DNA from: Casuarina equisetifolia
Taxonomy: Eukaryota > Streptophyta > Magnoliopsida > Fagales > Casuarinaceae
Direction of reading: 5' to 3'
Length of the DNA stretch: 64,000 nucleotides
Assembly: GCA_028551475.1 (NCBI GenBank)
Contig: CM052356.1
Span: forward strand, 4,908,001-4,972,000
The position numbers were made by a program, and so were the translations under genes. The notes under the pieces were generated by a model. It saw only the letters and a list, made by a program, of their open reading frames with translations. It did no database searches and was not told the origin of the DNA. The stretch's first letter is position 1. Each line of letters opens with the position of its first letter. Shown here piece by piece: positions 1 through 12,400 of this stretch.

Positions 1-430
1 CTCTCACGTCATTCTTGATTTTAGTAATAATGGTTGAATTATCTAGACTTTTATCATTGAATCTTCTTTTATTTCTTTCATTCCAAATGTGATATAATAT
101 AGCCTTAAAAGATACATTGAGTAGAGTCACTGCAAAACCCTTACTTTTGATAACCTTAAATATTCAATATATTTCAGCTCTTCAACATTCAATTCTTCTA
201 GTTAAGCCATTCATACCTAACATAACATTTCATATGTAATTTGTGAACTTGTATTTTAAAAATAAATGTTCTGATGATTCTTTTCCTAATTTACAAATGT
301 TACATTGTAGATCCATTAAGCTATTCCATACAACCACATGATCTGTTGTGGATAATTTATTTTTTTTAAATGATTCAATAGATAAAATTATACTTTTGTA
401 CTCATTCTTTCCATACTAGTCTTGCAAAAT
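1..430 (-). mobile_element. LINE (non-LTR retrotransposon) 3' remnant, zf-RVT region
   Basis: The minus strand reads as the zinc-binding tail found after the reverse transcriptase of plant LINEs. One part reads DLQCNICKLGKESSEHLFL, a Cys-x-x-Cys followed by a His, and a later part reads ILYHIWNERNKRRF, a motif typical of this region. A stop falls where Trp is expected just after the Cys/His part, and the frame is broken elsewhere, so it is dead. It runs off the left edge of the window. It is separate from the LINE copy near 47 kb. Confidence 0.65.
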
Positions 431-970
431 TGTATTTGAAAATTATTTAAATGAAATATATATAATTTTTTTATAAGTAAAATTTGAAGAGTAAATAGAA
501 TTTTTAATATGATATTAGAATTTTAAATTCATAATAATATCTCTAATATATGAAGATCATGGTCTAAAATAGTTAGTGACTAAAAATATTACTTTTGTGA
601 TGAAGCTTGCTACTACATTGATTTCAAGAATGCAAATTAAGAATGATTTAACTTTGTCTTACATTGATTAAATTTTATTAAAAGTTCTGCTTAAAGTGGA
701 GTGCATATCCCTTCCTAAAAATTGGTTTTTAGAGAGGACATAGACAAATATAGAGGTTATGAGCCTTAATATCTTTTGTCTTCCATAGAGATTATTACAT
801 GAACATGTAGTAAAGCATCTGCAAAATACTACGTGTGATCATAAAGCCTTTAAGCTTTTATTGCGTCGCATATTGTATATCACTGCCTTTATTTAGGACA
901 GAACACCACTATGTGTCCTCGCAAAGCCTTTAAGCTTTTATTTCAGCAGATGTTAAACCTCGGAATTACT
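431..970. other. Block A 3' flank of TLP1, no gene seen
   Basis: AT-rich spacer. Its right part (from about 740) contains the 'tagaggttatgagcc' and 'attacatgaac' stretches that recur just downstream of TLP2, TLP3, TLP4, TLP6 and TLP10. I see no coding capacity. It is part of the duplicated spacer unit that travels with the TLP genes. Confidence 0.6.
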
Positions 971-1648
971 TCAAGGGCAGAACACGACCCTGTAGTTAGT
1001 CCCGCCGGGGCACGTGAATGTGCTTGTTGGGTCGTCCTTGGGATAACTGTAAGCATCGGGGCAGCGATCCTTGAAAAATCTGCAGTAATCTGTAGGTCCG
1101 CAGCTCCCAGAATTGCAGCAATACTGGTCGGTCTTGAACACGGTACAGGGTTTGTTACAGCCGCCGTTGGCCTTCAGCGGACCCGGGCACTGCCCGTTAA
1201 TATCAGCAGTACAACTGATACCACGGGTGCAGCCATTAGAGGTGGGGCTGAATTCCATAGGAACGTTAAACCCATCAACAAGAGATATATCGTAGAAGTC
1301 CATGCCGGTAAATTGGTTGAGTGCGTATTCGGCAAGGGTGTTTGGGGTTGCACCATTGGCTTGCCATTGCAGGAGTCCGCCACAGTCACCAGTCTGGCAG
1401 CTGCCATGCCCGGACCCGTCGAAACTGCACCCAGTCCGAGGCCAAATACGAGCCCCAGCCGTGCCGGCATTAACATCAAGGCTCCAAACTCCACCTGAGT
1501 CGAGCTGCTTGCCGCCGCCGGGCACATCCCCAGCCCAAACTGTGAAAGGACATTTGTTTGTTATCTCAAATCTTGCCGCATCAGCTAAGGCAAAGGAGAG
1601 AATGACAGAAATGACGTGGAAAATGGAGAGCTTTTTGGAAAGACTCAT
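971..1648 (-). CDS. Thaumatin-like protein (PR-5), TLP1, with rearranged cysteines
   Basis: Intronless 225-aa secreted TLP. Residues 1-24 form a signal peptide ending ADA, followed by a mature domain starting ARFEITNKC and ending VVFCP. It keeps the acidic-cleft residues (Arg of ARIW, Glu of TLAEYAL, two Asp of DISLVDGFN, Asp of PDAYSYP). Family members use 16 Cys in 8 disulfides. Here the Cys of GGLLQC is Trp (GGLLQW), and a new Cys appears in [11 protein letters not shown], so the total stays 16 but one known pair cannot form. There is no C-terminal extension, so apoplastic secretion is expected. The start is the ATG in the context shared by all paralogues (ACAATGAG, 69 bp below a TATA box). 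The family defends against fungi. Whether this copy folds is uncertain. Confidence 0.93.
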   Translation of the reverse strand: MSLSKKLSIFHVISVILSFALADAARFEITNKCPFTVWAGDVPGGGKQLDSGGVWSLDVNAGTAGARIWPRTGCSFDGSGHGSCQTGDCGGLLQWQANGATPNTLAEYALNQFTGMDFYDISLVDGFNVPMEFSPTSNGCTRGISCTADINGQCPGPLKANGGCNKPCTVFKTDQYCCNSGSCGPTDYCRFFKDRCPDAYSYPKDDPTSTFTCPGGTNYRVVFCP

Positions 1649-1716
1649 TGTGGAAGAGAGATGTACTAGGCCACTCTTTTGTGGTTCGCCTTGTGTCTCT
1701 AAGAGAAGTGTATGGG

Positions 1717-1848
1717 TGTTTATACAGGGGAAAAATGCGTACGATGGACATGCAACGTGGCCTAGGTAAAGATCCGTTGGCTAGCCAAGCTTTTTTTGGA
1801 AAATTCAACAACAATTGATATTTTTGTCTCGTCTAGAATACAAGTCAA
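1717..1848 (-). promoter_or_regulatory. TLP1 promoter: TATA box and W-box
   Basis: A TATA-like box (CTGTATAAAC on the minus strand, 1717-1726) sits about 70 bp above the ATG. The W-box core TTGACT (AGTCAA on plus, 1843-1848) lies about 195 bp above it and is shared with most paralogues. WRKY factors bind this core in other PR genes; the role here is inferred. Confidence 0.6.
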
Positions 1849-1849
1849 C

Positions 1850-2587
1850 AAAGGACAGATCGTTGTTCTGGCTGTAGTTCTGATATTTATGATGCTTTTG
1901 TCAAGTCTTGAGATGCATTACAATGTTACAGTTAGCAAGCACTACATGCACAAAGTAATTCTATATGAGATTAATCAAGATGCGATGAGTTTTAGTTGGA
2001 TAATTTTTAATATAATATTAAAGTTTAAGATCAAATCCTTATTAAAACTTGTAATTTTTTTTTATCTAATTATTCTATCAATCATAGAATGAATTCTTGT
2101 GATTTCTTTATATTCAGATCCAAGGGATTTATTAAAAATTGTGGTTATCTGTTAGGTTTATCTAAAGAAAGAAAAGTTCGGGCATGGCTGAAGGCAGCAA
2201 GTGCATCAACATAAATAGAAACTTGACAAAACAATCTATATATTAGACAGAAAATAAATACACTGGAGCTGGATTTCGGAAACCATAATCATAGGTCGAA
2301 CGGCTTTACTGCAAGATTTTACAAAGGCAGAACTTATTAAAAGGGTTGATTTTTTTCAACCACAACGAGCCAATGTCACAATTTATACAATATTTAAGTC
2401 TAGACTAATGATATAAACCTAAACCAACAAAATGTGAGTGGGCTCTCCAAAGCTTTTGGGCGTACTACCAGAAGAAATTTAGATCAAAGAAGCTAAAAAT
2501 AAATAACCGAAGAGCAAAGGATGTAGGGGAGAACTCGAACCAGTTGTGCTCTTCACTTCTTTCTTAACTCTTTAACTCTTGTTGCTT

Positions 2588-2630
<43 letters not shown>

Positions 2631-5100
2631 AAGGTGAAAGAAGCTTCGAAAGAGAGAAGAAATGAATAGCCAAGAGGAAACGAGTTGTCTTTAATTTTTA
2701 CAGCCTTTATCATTGATTTTTCTGAGCAGAGTCACCTGCTGTTCTGACATACTTTAATTTTTACAACCTTTATCATTGATTTTTCTGAACAGAGCCTGAA
2801 CCACGGCAAACCAAAGCACTGTTGCTTTCTTTTTCCCCTCTGTTGAGTTCTTTTTCAACTGAAGTTACACCTTCTTTCTCGCTTCCTGAGCTGGACTCCT
2901 CAAAATGAGACTACCAATGTAACACGTGCCTTCACGCAGGGCCAGCGTCTAACACTCTCCGGACTTCTGCTTTCAGTGCTTTGTCAGCGAAGGCCAGTTG
3001 CCTAGGTTCCCTGTCTCTGGCTTGCTTCGACATTATCTTTGTCGTTAATATTTTAATTTAATATATATATTTTTTCTGTTATTCTATTCTCTTAATAATT
3101 AATTAAAAATAAAATTATGCATATTCTAACTACTTTTTTCTGCCAAATGAACGAGAGGAGTAAAAGAATTGAGTGTCAAATTTGTGACATTTTCATTCCA
3201 GGTGATGTAGACTGCTCATTAAGCCATGTATTTACTGAAAAATCATATAAAAGCTTATTATTCCTTTCATTGGAGGAAAAAATATGAAACAACATCAACC
3301 TCGGCGGTTTCTTTAATTTGTAGAGGGCGAGAGAGCTTAGAAAGCAAAGTGGTATAGATCAAATGGTTGCAAGAGAAAAAAAGTCTAAGTAATTCCCAGC
3401 ATCAGCTCAAGTACCCATTTTCTGCCAAGAGCGAACCCATTAAAGGAGGCTAATTCCACTTTTAACATTTTAACCCGTTAATAATCAAGCTTAAATTAGC
3501 TTGACAAGGGCGTTCTATGCGTACGTAGTCTTGGTAGGGGAGAAGCCTTACCAGTTATTGTTCTCACAAGTACTGCATCCTAACTGGTCCACGCTCCAAT
3601 CCAAGCACCTTTCGGTTGGGGTTTCAGGTGAGGCGGCCAAGATTGTCCTGGATTAAGGCGTTTGCCAGAAGACCTAAGAAAAGGCTTGTTTTAGGGAAGA
3701 CCAACCGGAGGCTAAGGAAAATTCCAGCTACTGATGATCGCCTTGACAAGCTATTGCCTTACCAACTAGCTAATTAAACACAAGTCCCTCCTCGGCGGAA
3801 TCACTATTCAAAACTTGAAAACATAAGAAATTGAAATAATTAAAAAAATGATTTTGTGAGAAATAGGAGGACCTACTAGATTAGGTTTTATAATGAGTAT
3901 GTATTATTTGAAAGATTTGTCATACTTTGTAGCATTGTTCACATAGATGAATAGGAGAACAGAGCGGCCAATTATGAGTAAAATAAATAGAGCTGTGGTT
4001 AATGATTTTAAAAGTCAAAATTTTCTTGAATCTCTAGTTAAATTCCTGTCTTAAAACTTTTAGACTATGCATTAGCCATTGCCAAGGTTAATCCAAAAGC
4101 TATTAGAAGTAAGAGGCCTTTAAAGTTTTTTGATATGTGGATGATGTTGGAATACTTAGAATATTTTTTATGATTAAAATAAATTATATTTAATCCATAA
4201 TATCTTACTAACAATGTTGTAAGTCCTTATCTAATGACTAGCAAGAATTCATATGTTGGTGGTAAAATTACATGTAAAGAAAGGTTCCATATATTCTATT
4301 AAATATATGGCATTTACCATCGCACTAAAGAGTCTTACGATGGAACCCAGAAGACCTATCTGTTTTTGTGCTCACAAAAGACCGAAAAAGTCTTACAGGG
4401 CAACCAACATAAGGTTGATGGGAAGAGATCCGAGGGTGTCATTTTAGCGTTTCTGTTTCAGTGGAAAATGGGGAAGTTAATGGCAGCGATGGCCTGACTT
4501 GGAACAGAAGTCAAGAAGTGGAGTCTACCACGGAGGCATATTGAGCATTTTCCTGTCCCGTTAGTGCACTTCACAAAGTTGCCATAAAGACATTTTTTTA
4601 TAAGTCAGTTTTAAAGAGTAAATAAAATTTTTAATATGATATTAAAATTTAAGCTCATCATAATATATCTGATTTATGAAGATCATAGTCTAAAATAGTT
4701 AGTGAGGGAATATATTACTTTCGTGATGAAACTTGTTTCTCACATTAATTATGAGAATACATTTTAAGAATGATGTAACTTATTTGCATTAACTAAATTT
4801 TTATTAAAAGCTCTCCTTAAAATGAAGTAATTATCCGCTTCTTAAAAATGGGTTTTAGAGAGGAAATAGCCCGTTTTGACCAATATGATACGCTATGTGC
4901 AAATATAGAGGTTATGAGCCTTAATATCTTGTGTCTTTTATGGAGACTTCATTACATGAACGCTAAGTAGAGCGTCTGCAAACTTTGAGCTTTTAAGCTT
5001 TTATGTCTGACCACACCTTTATTTAGGAAGAACACTACTAGGTGTCCTCGCAAAGCCTTCAAACTTTTATCTCAGCAGATGTTTAACCTCTTGAACTACT
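1850..5100. other. Block A, copy 1: duplicated spacer between TLP1 and TLP2
   Basis: About 3.2 kb without a credible gene. Landmarks in order: 'gccagttgcctaggttcc' (2990), 'acccattaaaggagg' (about 3435), 'agaagacctaagaaaagg' (3668), 'atgttggtggtaaaattaca' (4251), and a 3' flank ending at TLP2. The same landmarks recur in order at 6.0-9.15 kb and 19.5-22.5 kb, and partly at 36.1-37.4 and 56.1-57.9 kb. This shows segmental tandem duplication of the gene with its spacer. Confidence 0.7.
2592..2631. repeat. Microsatellite (TA)n followed by (CA)n
   Basis: About 14 TA dinucleotides followed by about 5 CA dinucleotides, inside block A copy 1. It is absent at the equivalent place in copies 2 and 3. 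Confidence 0.95.
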
Positions 5101-5778
5101 TCAAGGGCAGAACACAACCTTGTAGTTAGTTCCGCTCGGGCAGGTGAACAAGCTCGTTCGGTCATCCTTAGGATAGCTGTAAGCATCGGGACAACGATTC
5201 TTGAAAAACCTGGAAAGATCTGTAGGTCCGCAGTTGCCGGAGTTGCAGCAATACTGATCAGTCTTGAACACCGTACAAGGGTTGTTACACCCGCCGGTGG
5301 TCCTGAGCTGACTTGGGCACTGCCCGTTGATATCGGCAGTACATCTGATATCACGGGTGCACCCACTAGAGGTGGAGCCGAATTCCATTGGAACATTAAA
5401 CCCATCAATAAGAGAGATATCAATGAAGTCCTGGTTGTTGAATTGTTTGAGTGCGTATTCGGCAAGGGTGTTTGGTGGTGTACCATAGGCTGTGCACTGG
5501 AGAAGTCCGCCACAGTCACCGGTCCGGCATCTGCCACGCCCGGAAGCGTCGAAACTGCACCCGGTTCGAGGCCAAATGCGAGCCCTTGTTGTGCCGGGAC
5601 TAACATCAAAGGCCCATATCTGACCTGGGTTGAGCTGCCGGCCACCGCCGGGCACAGCCCCGGCGCAAACTGTAAAGGCATATTTGTTTGTTACCTCAAA
5701 TCTGGCCGCATCGGCCAGGGCAAAGGAGAGAATGATAAAAAGGACGTGGAAAATGGATAGGTTTTTGGAAAGCCTCCT
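5101..5778 (-). pseudogene. Thaumatin-like protein TLP2, start codon lost
   Basis: The reading frame is open across a full 225-residue TLP body (signal-type hydrophobic segment ending [15 protein letters not shown]-terminal VVFCP). The codon at the paralogues' ATG position (5776-5778) is AGG. The next in-frame ATG upstream (5842-5844) lies only about 6 bp below the TATA box at 5850-5857, so it should be outside the mRNA, and using it would add 22 hydrophilic residues before the signal peptide. The first conserved Cys is Tyr (NKYAFT) and a Cys replaces Trp four residues later (TVCAG), so the pair that ties the N- to the C-terminus is displaced. All five cleft residues remain. It is a recent pseudogene, unless a non-AUG start is used. 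Confidence 0.8.
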
Positions 5779-5849
5779 TGTGGGAAGGGAGAGGTATCGG
5801 GGCACTCTTTTGTGGTTCGCCTTGTGCTTGTAAGCGAGATGCATAGGTG

Positions 5850-5980
5850 TTTATATATGCGTACGACGTACAAGATGTAGCCTCTGAAAAGACCTAGGAA
5901 AAGATCTGTTATCTGGCCAAGCGTTTGTTGGAAAATTCAACTAGGATTAATATTTTTGTCTTGTCTCGAAGACCAGTCGA
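5850..5980 (-). promoter_or_regulatory. TLP2 promoter: intact TATA box, mutated W-box
   Basis: The TATA box reads TATATAAA on the minus strand (5850-5857). At the place of the family W-box (5975-5980) the plus strand reads AGTCGA instead of AGTCAA, so the TTGAC core is lost. This fits decay of the TLP2 locus. Confidence 0.55.
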
Positions 5981-8900
5981 CGAATGAGGGCGCAAAACAG
6001 GAAAACAAAGGACAGATTGTTGTACTGGCACGGGTTCTGATATTTATGATGCTTTTTGTACAGTCTTAAATTGCATTTACAATGTTATACAGTTGGCAAG
6101 CACTATACGCACAAGGTAATTCTATTTGATATTAGTTAAAACGAATTCTTGTGATTACTCTATATTCAGATGAGAGGACATTATTAAAAATTGTGATTAT
6201 CCTTTAAATTTTACAAAACAAAGAAAAATTCGTGCATAGCGGAAGGCAACAAGTGCAAACTTGACAAAACAATTTATATTAAACAAAATAAATATATGGC
6301 AGCTGGATTTGGGAATATATGCTCTACTACAAGACTTTACAAAGGCAAAGCATATTTTCAATCACAACGAGCCAATGTCACAATTTATACAAGATTTAAG
6401 TCTAACTAATGATATAAAATAAGATTAAAATAAGTGATTGGGCTCTCTAGAAGCCTTTGGACATACTACCAGCGTCATGATTGCCCTTTTCTGTGGTCGA
6501 GAGAGAATGACACTTGGGGTAGCGTGCCACCCTCCCCGACTTCTGCTTTCAGTGCTTTGTCAATGAAGACCAGTTGCCTAGGTTCCTTGTCTCTCACTCG
6601 CTTCAACATTATCTTATGCTGTTAAAATTCTAATCTAATATATTTTTTTATATTATTCTCTTTTCTTAATAATTATGTTTTTTAAAAAAGAAGTTACATT
6701 TTATTTATTTATTTATTCATTAAGTAAATAGGAGGTGTAAGAAATTTGGAATCTTTTGATCTTGGCCACTTGAACTATCAAATGAACCACATGTCTATTT
6801 TTTGTTTTATTAAAAGAAAACAAACTAAACAAACTAAATCTCAGGAGGTCCACCACCTTTCTTTTCTGTAATCCACAGGAAAGCAACGCATATTAAAACA
6901 AATGGCTGCAAGATAGAAAAGTCTATATGTCCGGAAAACAGAATATTCTCAGCATCAGCTCCAATGTCCGGAACAATTCTCAAAAGTCTTTCACTCGAGA
7001 GGTAAATGTAGAGACTACACATTTGGACATGGCAACTTGATAGAGACTATGCAGTTTACGCCAAGGACGAACCCATTAAAGGAGGTTGAATTCAACTTGT
7101 AACGTTTTAACCCATTAACAAAAGAGCTTAAATTGGTTTAACAAGGGCATTTGATGTCTACTTAGGCTTGGCAGCGGAGAACCCTCCACTTCCATTATTA
7201 TCGCATTTGCTACATGCTATCCGGTCCAGGTTCCAAGATTGTCCTGGACTAAGGCGTTTAACACACGAATGACTCCAGCCGTGACAGCAGAGGATTAGTT
7301 GTTTGAGGTATCAAGTACGTCTCCCCAGAAAAGCGAAGAATCATTGTAAATATTTCCCCATGAAACGAACAGTGAAGGAAGGAACAGGAAACGTGTAGCT
7401 TACTTAAGAGTATATTTGTTGGTTTGTGATTTTGATTGAGGGGAAATGAGCGAATTCATAAAGGAATGGTTATTGCCAGAAGACCTAAGAAAAGGTTAGT
7501 TTTAGTGAAGACCAAGTGGTGGCTAAGGAAATTTGTTACCTGCTAGATTAGGTTTTATAATGAGTTTTTATTCTTTGGAAGATTTGACATACTTTGAGCC
7601 ATTATTCATATGGATGAATAGGAGAACGGAGAGACCAATTATAAATAAAATAGGGAGAGTCATAGTTAATGATTGTTGAAATCAAAGTTTTCTTGTTCAA
7701 GTTAAATTCTTATGTCCTAGAACTTCAAACCAGGCACTAGCCATTACCAAGGTTAATCCAATAGCATTTAGAAATAAGAAGTCTTTCAAGTCTTTTGACA
7801 TATGGATGATGGTGGAATATCTAGAATGTTACTAACAATTAAAATAAATTATATTAATCCATAATATCTTGCTAACTAAGTTGTAAGTCCTTATATAATG
7901 ATTAGCAAGAATTCATATGTTGGTGGTCAAATTACATGTAAAGAAAGGTTCCATGTATTTTACTAGATATATGAGTTTTACTATGGCAGATAGAGCCCAA
8001 AAAGTCTTGCGATGGAACCCACAAGACTTGTCTTTTGAGCTCATGTAAGTGCTTTCAAATCAGCAAAATTGTTAAGACTTGTGCTCACAAAAGACCCAAA
8101 AAGTCTTACACTGCAGCCAAGATAAGTTTGGTGGGAAGCGATCCATGGCCGTCATTATACAGTTAACTATTTCTGTGGAAAATGGGGAAGTTATTGGCAA
8201 TGATGGCCTGACTTGGAACAGAAATCAAGAAGTGGAGGCTAGCACGGAAGTATATTGAGCATTCTCCTGTCCTGTGAATGTACTTCACCATCGAGACATC
8301 TCCAAAGCTTAAAAATTGGAAAAGCTACATTCAAGTCATAGATTCTGTGGTAAATTGTTGTGTTCTACCGATCTTTTGCTTTGTAGGACTGTTGGCTTGA
8401 CATAGTTGGATCTAAAAGTAGGTGATAAATGGCGATCTGATCAGAAATCATGCCTCTTTCACACCATTTTAACTTCCAAATGAAACCCTTTTTTTTTTTT
8501 TAATTAAATGAGAAATATAGAGGAGCTAGGTGTCTAATCTAAAACTTTTTGCTCCCAGAAAGCACGGACTGCCAACCTAAACAGCTCGTTAGCACGATTG
8601 CTCTCCTGCATTGCTCTAATCCGGGCAAGTACTTCCGTTTTGCTTACGTCGCATGATATTCAAACGCAGATCCTCAAACCTCCAGCTTCCTTCATGAACT
8701 TCGTTCTCTTTAGTTCTTTATTCATTTTTTTGTTTTGTTTTGTTTTTGTTCTTTTTTTTTGTTAACGAGTTGAAGGATTAAAACACCATGTTTAATTGAT
8801 AGAGCTTTTAAAACAATTGTGAATTGTCTTGTAACACTCAGATCATCTTTGAAAAATATTTTTCAAAGAATAAATAAAGTTTCTAACATACTAATAAAAT

Positions 8901-9153
8901 TTGAAAAACACTTCTTTTATGCAAGACTAGCAGTCAAAACTAATCTATAACAAGATGTAATACTTTCATGATGAAACTTGTAACTCATATTTATTGCAAT
9001 AGTGAATGTTAAGAATGTTGTAATCATTTGATGTTGCCTAAATTTTGTTAAGAATCCCCAATATATGTCTTCTTTTTTTTTTTAAAAAAAAAAAAACCTT
9101 TAAAAGGTAGGCTTTTTAACAAACACTTTGGTCGATAGTGACCGTTATGTGCG
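5981..9153. other. Block A, copy 2: spacer between TLP2 and TLP3, split by a copia element
   Basis: Contains the same ordered landmarks as copy 1 (for example 'acccattaaaggagg' at about 7071 and 'atgttggtggtcaaattaca' near 7918). It is interrupted at 9158/14887 by a full-length copia element and resumes at 14892 as the 3' flank of TLP3. I see no gene. Confidence 0.7.
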
Positions 9154-9158
9154 AATAC

Positions 9159-9433
9159 TGAAGAATTTGATGAATTCTTGCATGTTTGGAATCAAAATTT
9201 GTTTATTAATCAAGCAAAACCAAACTAGTTACAAGAGAAAACAAAGCCGTAGAGAAAAGAACTCTTAGTATGCTGCTATTCTAATTTACATGTTAACCTA
9301 AGAGACTATATATAAACATGAATAAGGCTTATACAAGGAAAACCCTAGTATCTTATAATATAGGAAAATATATTAGGCCTTATTCTAGGCCCAATATATG
9401 ATAACTTTAAGATAAAATCATCAACCTTCAATA
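9159..9433 (-). repeat. Copia-1 3' LTR
   Basis: 275 bp. On the minus strand it starts TATTGAAGG, where the partner LTR has TGTTGAAGG (a G-to-A change in the terminal TG), and it ends TTCTTCA. Confidence 0.93.
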
Positions 9434-9440
9434 CCCCCCT

Positions 9441-12400
9441 TCAAGCTGAGGGTCGAAAGAAGTCCAAGACCCCAAGCTTGCTAAGGAGATGATAATGTTG
9501 ATTTGTCCCTAAAGCCTTGGTTAGAATATCTGCAGGTTGATCACCACTCCCAACATGTGTTGTGCTGATTAAACCATGACATATTTTTTCTTGAATAAAA
9601 TGACAAGAAACATCTATGTGTTTGGTCTTTTGATGAAAGATTGGGTTTTCTGCCAATTTTTGCGCTGCTTCATTATCACAATATAACAGCACTGGCTATG
9701 AAACATTAATTTTCATATCTTTTAATAGACCAACCACCCAAACGATCTCACAATTAGTAGTTGCCATGGCCCTGTATTCAGCCTCTGTTGAAGAAAGAGT
9801 CACAACTGGTTGCTTTTTACTTTTCCAAGAAATTACTGAATGTCCAAGTGTAAGACAAAAGCCAGTAGAGGATTGACGTGTCATAGGGCATTTTGCATAG
9901 CTAGTATTACAGAAAGCTTGCAAAAGAAAATCACCATCTGAAGGAAAGAATAAACCAAGCCTTATTGTTCCTTTGAGATACTTAACAATGCGGAGAGCTG
10001 CCTCCCAGTGGGATTGCTTAGGAGCATGCATGAATTGACTTAAGAGGTGTACTGGAAAAGCTATGTCAGGACGTGTCATATCAAGATAATTCAGCTTACC
10101 AATCAATTGCTGATAACTCAAGATGTTCTCAAATGGTGGATCATCTATTTGTAGACGAACTCGCTCATCATATTTCAAGCTAGTGAATAAGACATTTGTC
10201 TCCATGGGATTTCTAACAGGCTTGACAGCTGATAGTCCCAATTCAGAAATCAATTCTAAGATATACTTACGTTGACTAAGATGCATGCCATTTGAATCTC
10301 GAAGGATCTCAATTCCAAGAAAATATTTGAGTTCTCCCAAATCCTTGACTCGAAATGTAGAATGAAGATAGGCTTGTAAAGCCTCAATTTCTTGTATGTC
10401 ATCACCAGTAATTAAGATATCATCCACATATATGAGCACTAAAACAATATTATCATCTTGTCCTTTAGTGAAAAGAGAATAGTCGTATAGTGACTGTCGA
10501 TAGCCAGTAGATACTAAAGCTTTTGTAAACTTCTCACTCCACTGTCGTGAAGCTTACTTTAACCCATATAAAGATTTCTTCAACCGACATACTTTGGACC
10601 CCCCTTCAAAAGGACTCCCATGTGGTGGTTTCATATAGACTTCTTCATCTAAGTCTCCCTGTAGAAATGCATTATGGACATTCATTTGTCGAATAGTCCA
10701 TTTACGTTGTGAAGCAATAGATAATGCACTTCTAACTGTCACAGATTTTACTGTAGGAGAGAAAGTCTCATGATAATCAATACCTTCTGCCTGACTATAA
10801 CCTTTCGCTACTAGACGAGCCTTAAACCGCTCAATACTCCCATCAGCATGATACTTAATCTTGTATACTCATTTACATCCTACAGGTTTTCTCTGGGGTG
10901 GTAGGTCTACCAGTTCTCATGTTCCATTCGATTCTAATGCTTTCATTTCCTGATCCACGGCATCTCGCCATCTAGAATCCTTAACTGCCTCATGGTAGAA
11001 CAAGGGTTCTATCTTAGGTGAAATGGCTGCTATGAAATGTTGATGTGGAATGGGTAAATGTGTATAAGATACATAGTTAGACATGGGGTATTGTATGGAT
11101 GAGCTAACATTGTTGCAAACATAATCTTGAGTCTATATGGGTGGCCTAGAGATTCTAGTAGATCGTCTAGGAGGTGATATAGAGACTATGGGATTGTGCA
11201 TGGTTGGTGAGAAAGGATCATCCTTTGTCTCATCATAAGTGAAAACAGGAGGTGATGTAGAAGGAGGATCTATAGTCTCCAAGGTAGAATCATTGGGTTG
11301 GTTACTTAAGATATTGAAAGTGGTAATATTTGGTGTAGTATGTATGATTGTATCAGGAATGGAATTAGATTGGGTAGGAAAGATTACCTGAGTATCTGAA
11401 TTAGGGTTAACTTTGATAACTTGTTGTGCAAGGTTCCTCATCTTGAGATGACATCATAGGGAATTTTGAAGAATGGGACCCAGTCTCTATGTTTGTAAAA
11501 GGAAAAATATTTTCATGAAAATGAACATCACGACTCATAAAAAATTTCTTTCTTTCAATATCATAAAGTTTATACCCTTTTTGCCCAAAATGGTATCCCA
11601 TGAAAATGCTAGGAATAACTCGAGGAGCAAATTTGTCTTTATGCCCCATCATTAAAGCATAGCAAAGATAACTGAAGACTCGAAGTCTAGAAAGGTCAGG
11701 AGCTTTCCCATGAATCATCTCATAAGGAGATTTTCCATGTAAGACTGAAGAAGGAATGCGATTGATAATGTGCGTGGCAGTGAGTATACACTCACCCCAA
11801 AAACATGTAGGCATGTGACTTTGAAATTTTAATGCCCGTGCAACATCTAATAAGTGACGATGTTTACGTTCTACCACACCATTCTGTTGTGGGGTATATA
11901 CACATGAACTTTCATGCATTATACCCCGCAATGAAAACAATTTGTCACATGAGGAATTAAAGAAATCAGTTGCATTATCAGAACGAATGCGTTTGATTCC
12001 AATGCTAAAATGATTTTGAATTGTGTTAAAGAAACGTTCCAAATGTAAAACTGTTTCAGTCTTATGTTTCATGAGGAAAGTCCAAGTTCCTCGTGAAAAA
12101 TCATCAACAATTGTTAGAAAATATTTCAAACCATCATAATTTGGGGCATGATATGGTCCCCAAATGTCTACATGGATTAAATCAAAAAGATTTTTGACAT
12201 TCTCAGTGTGAACAGTGAATGGATCACGTGTTTTCTTAGCAAGAGGACAAACAGAGCAATGGAAATCAGAAGACAAAAAATCTTTGAAATCATTCAAAAA
12301 TTTAAATTTAGATAAAGACATATGACCAAGTCTTGAATGCCATAAATGAAAATTAAGGTCATTACATGCTGAAGTAATTGAAAGGGCCGGTGCAGTACCA

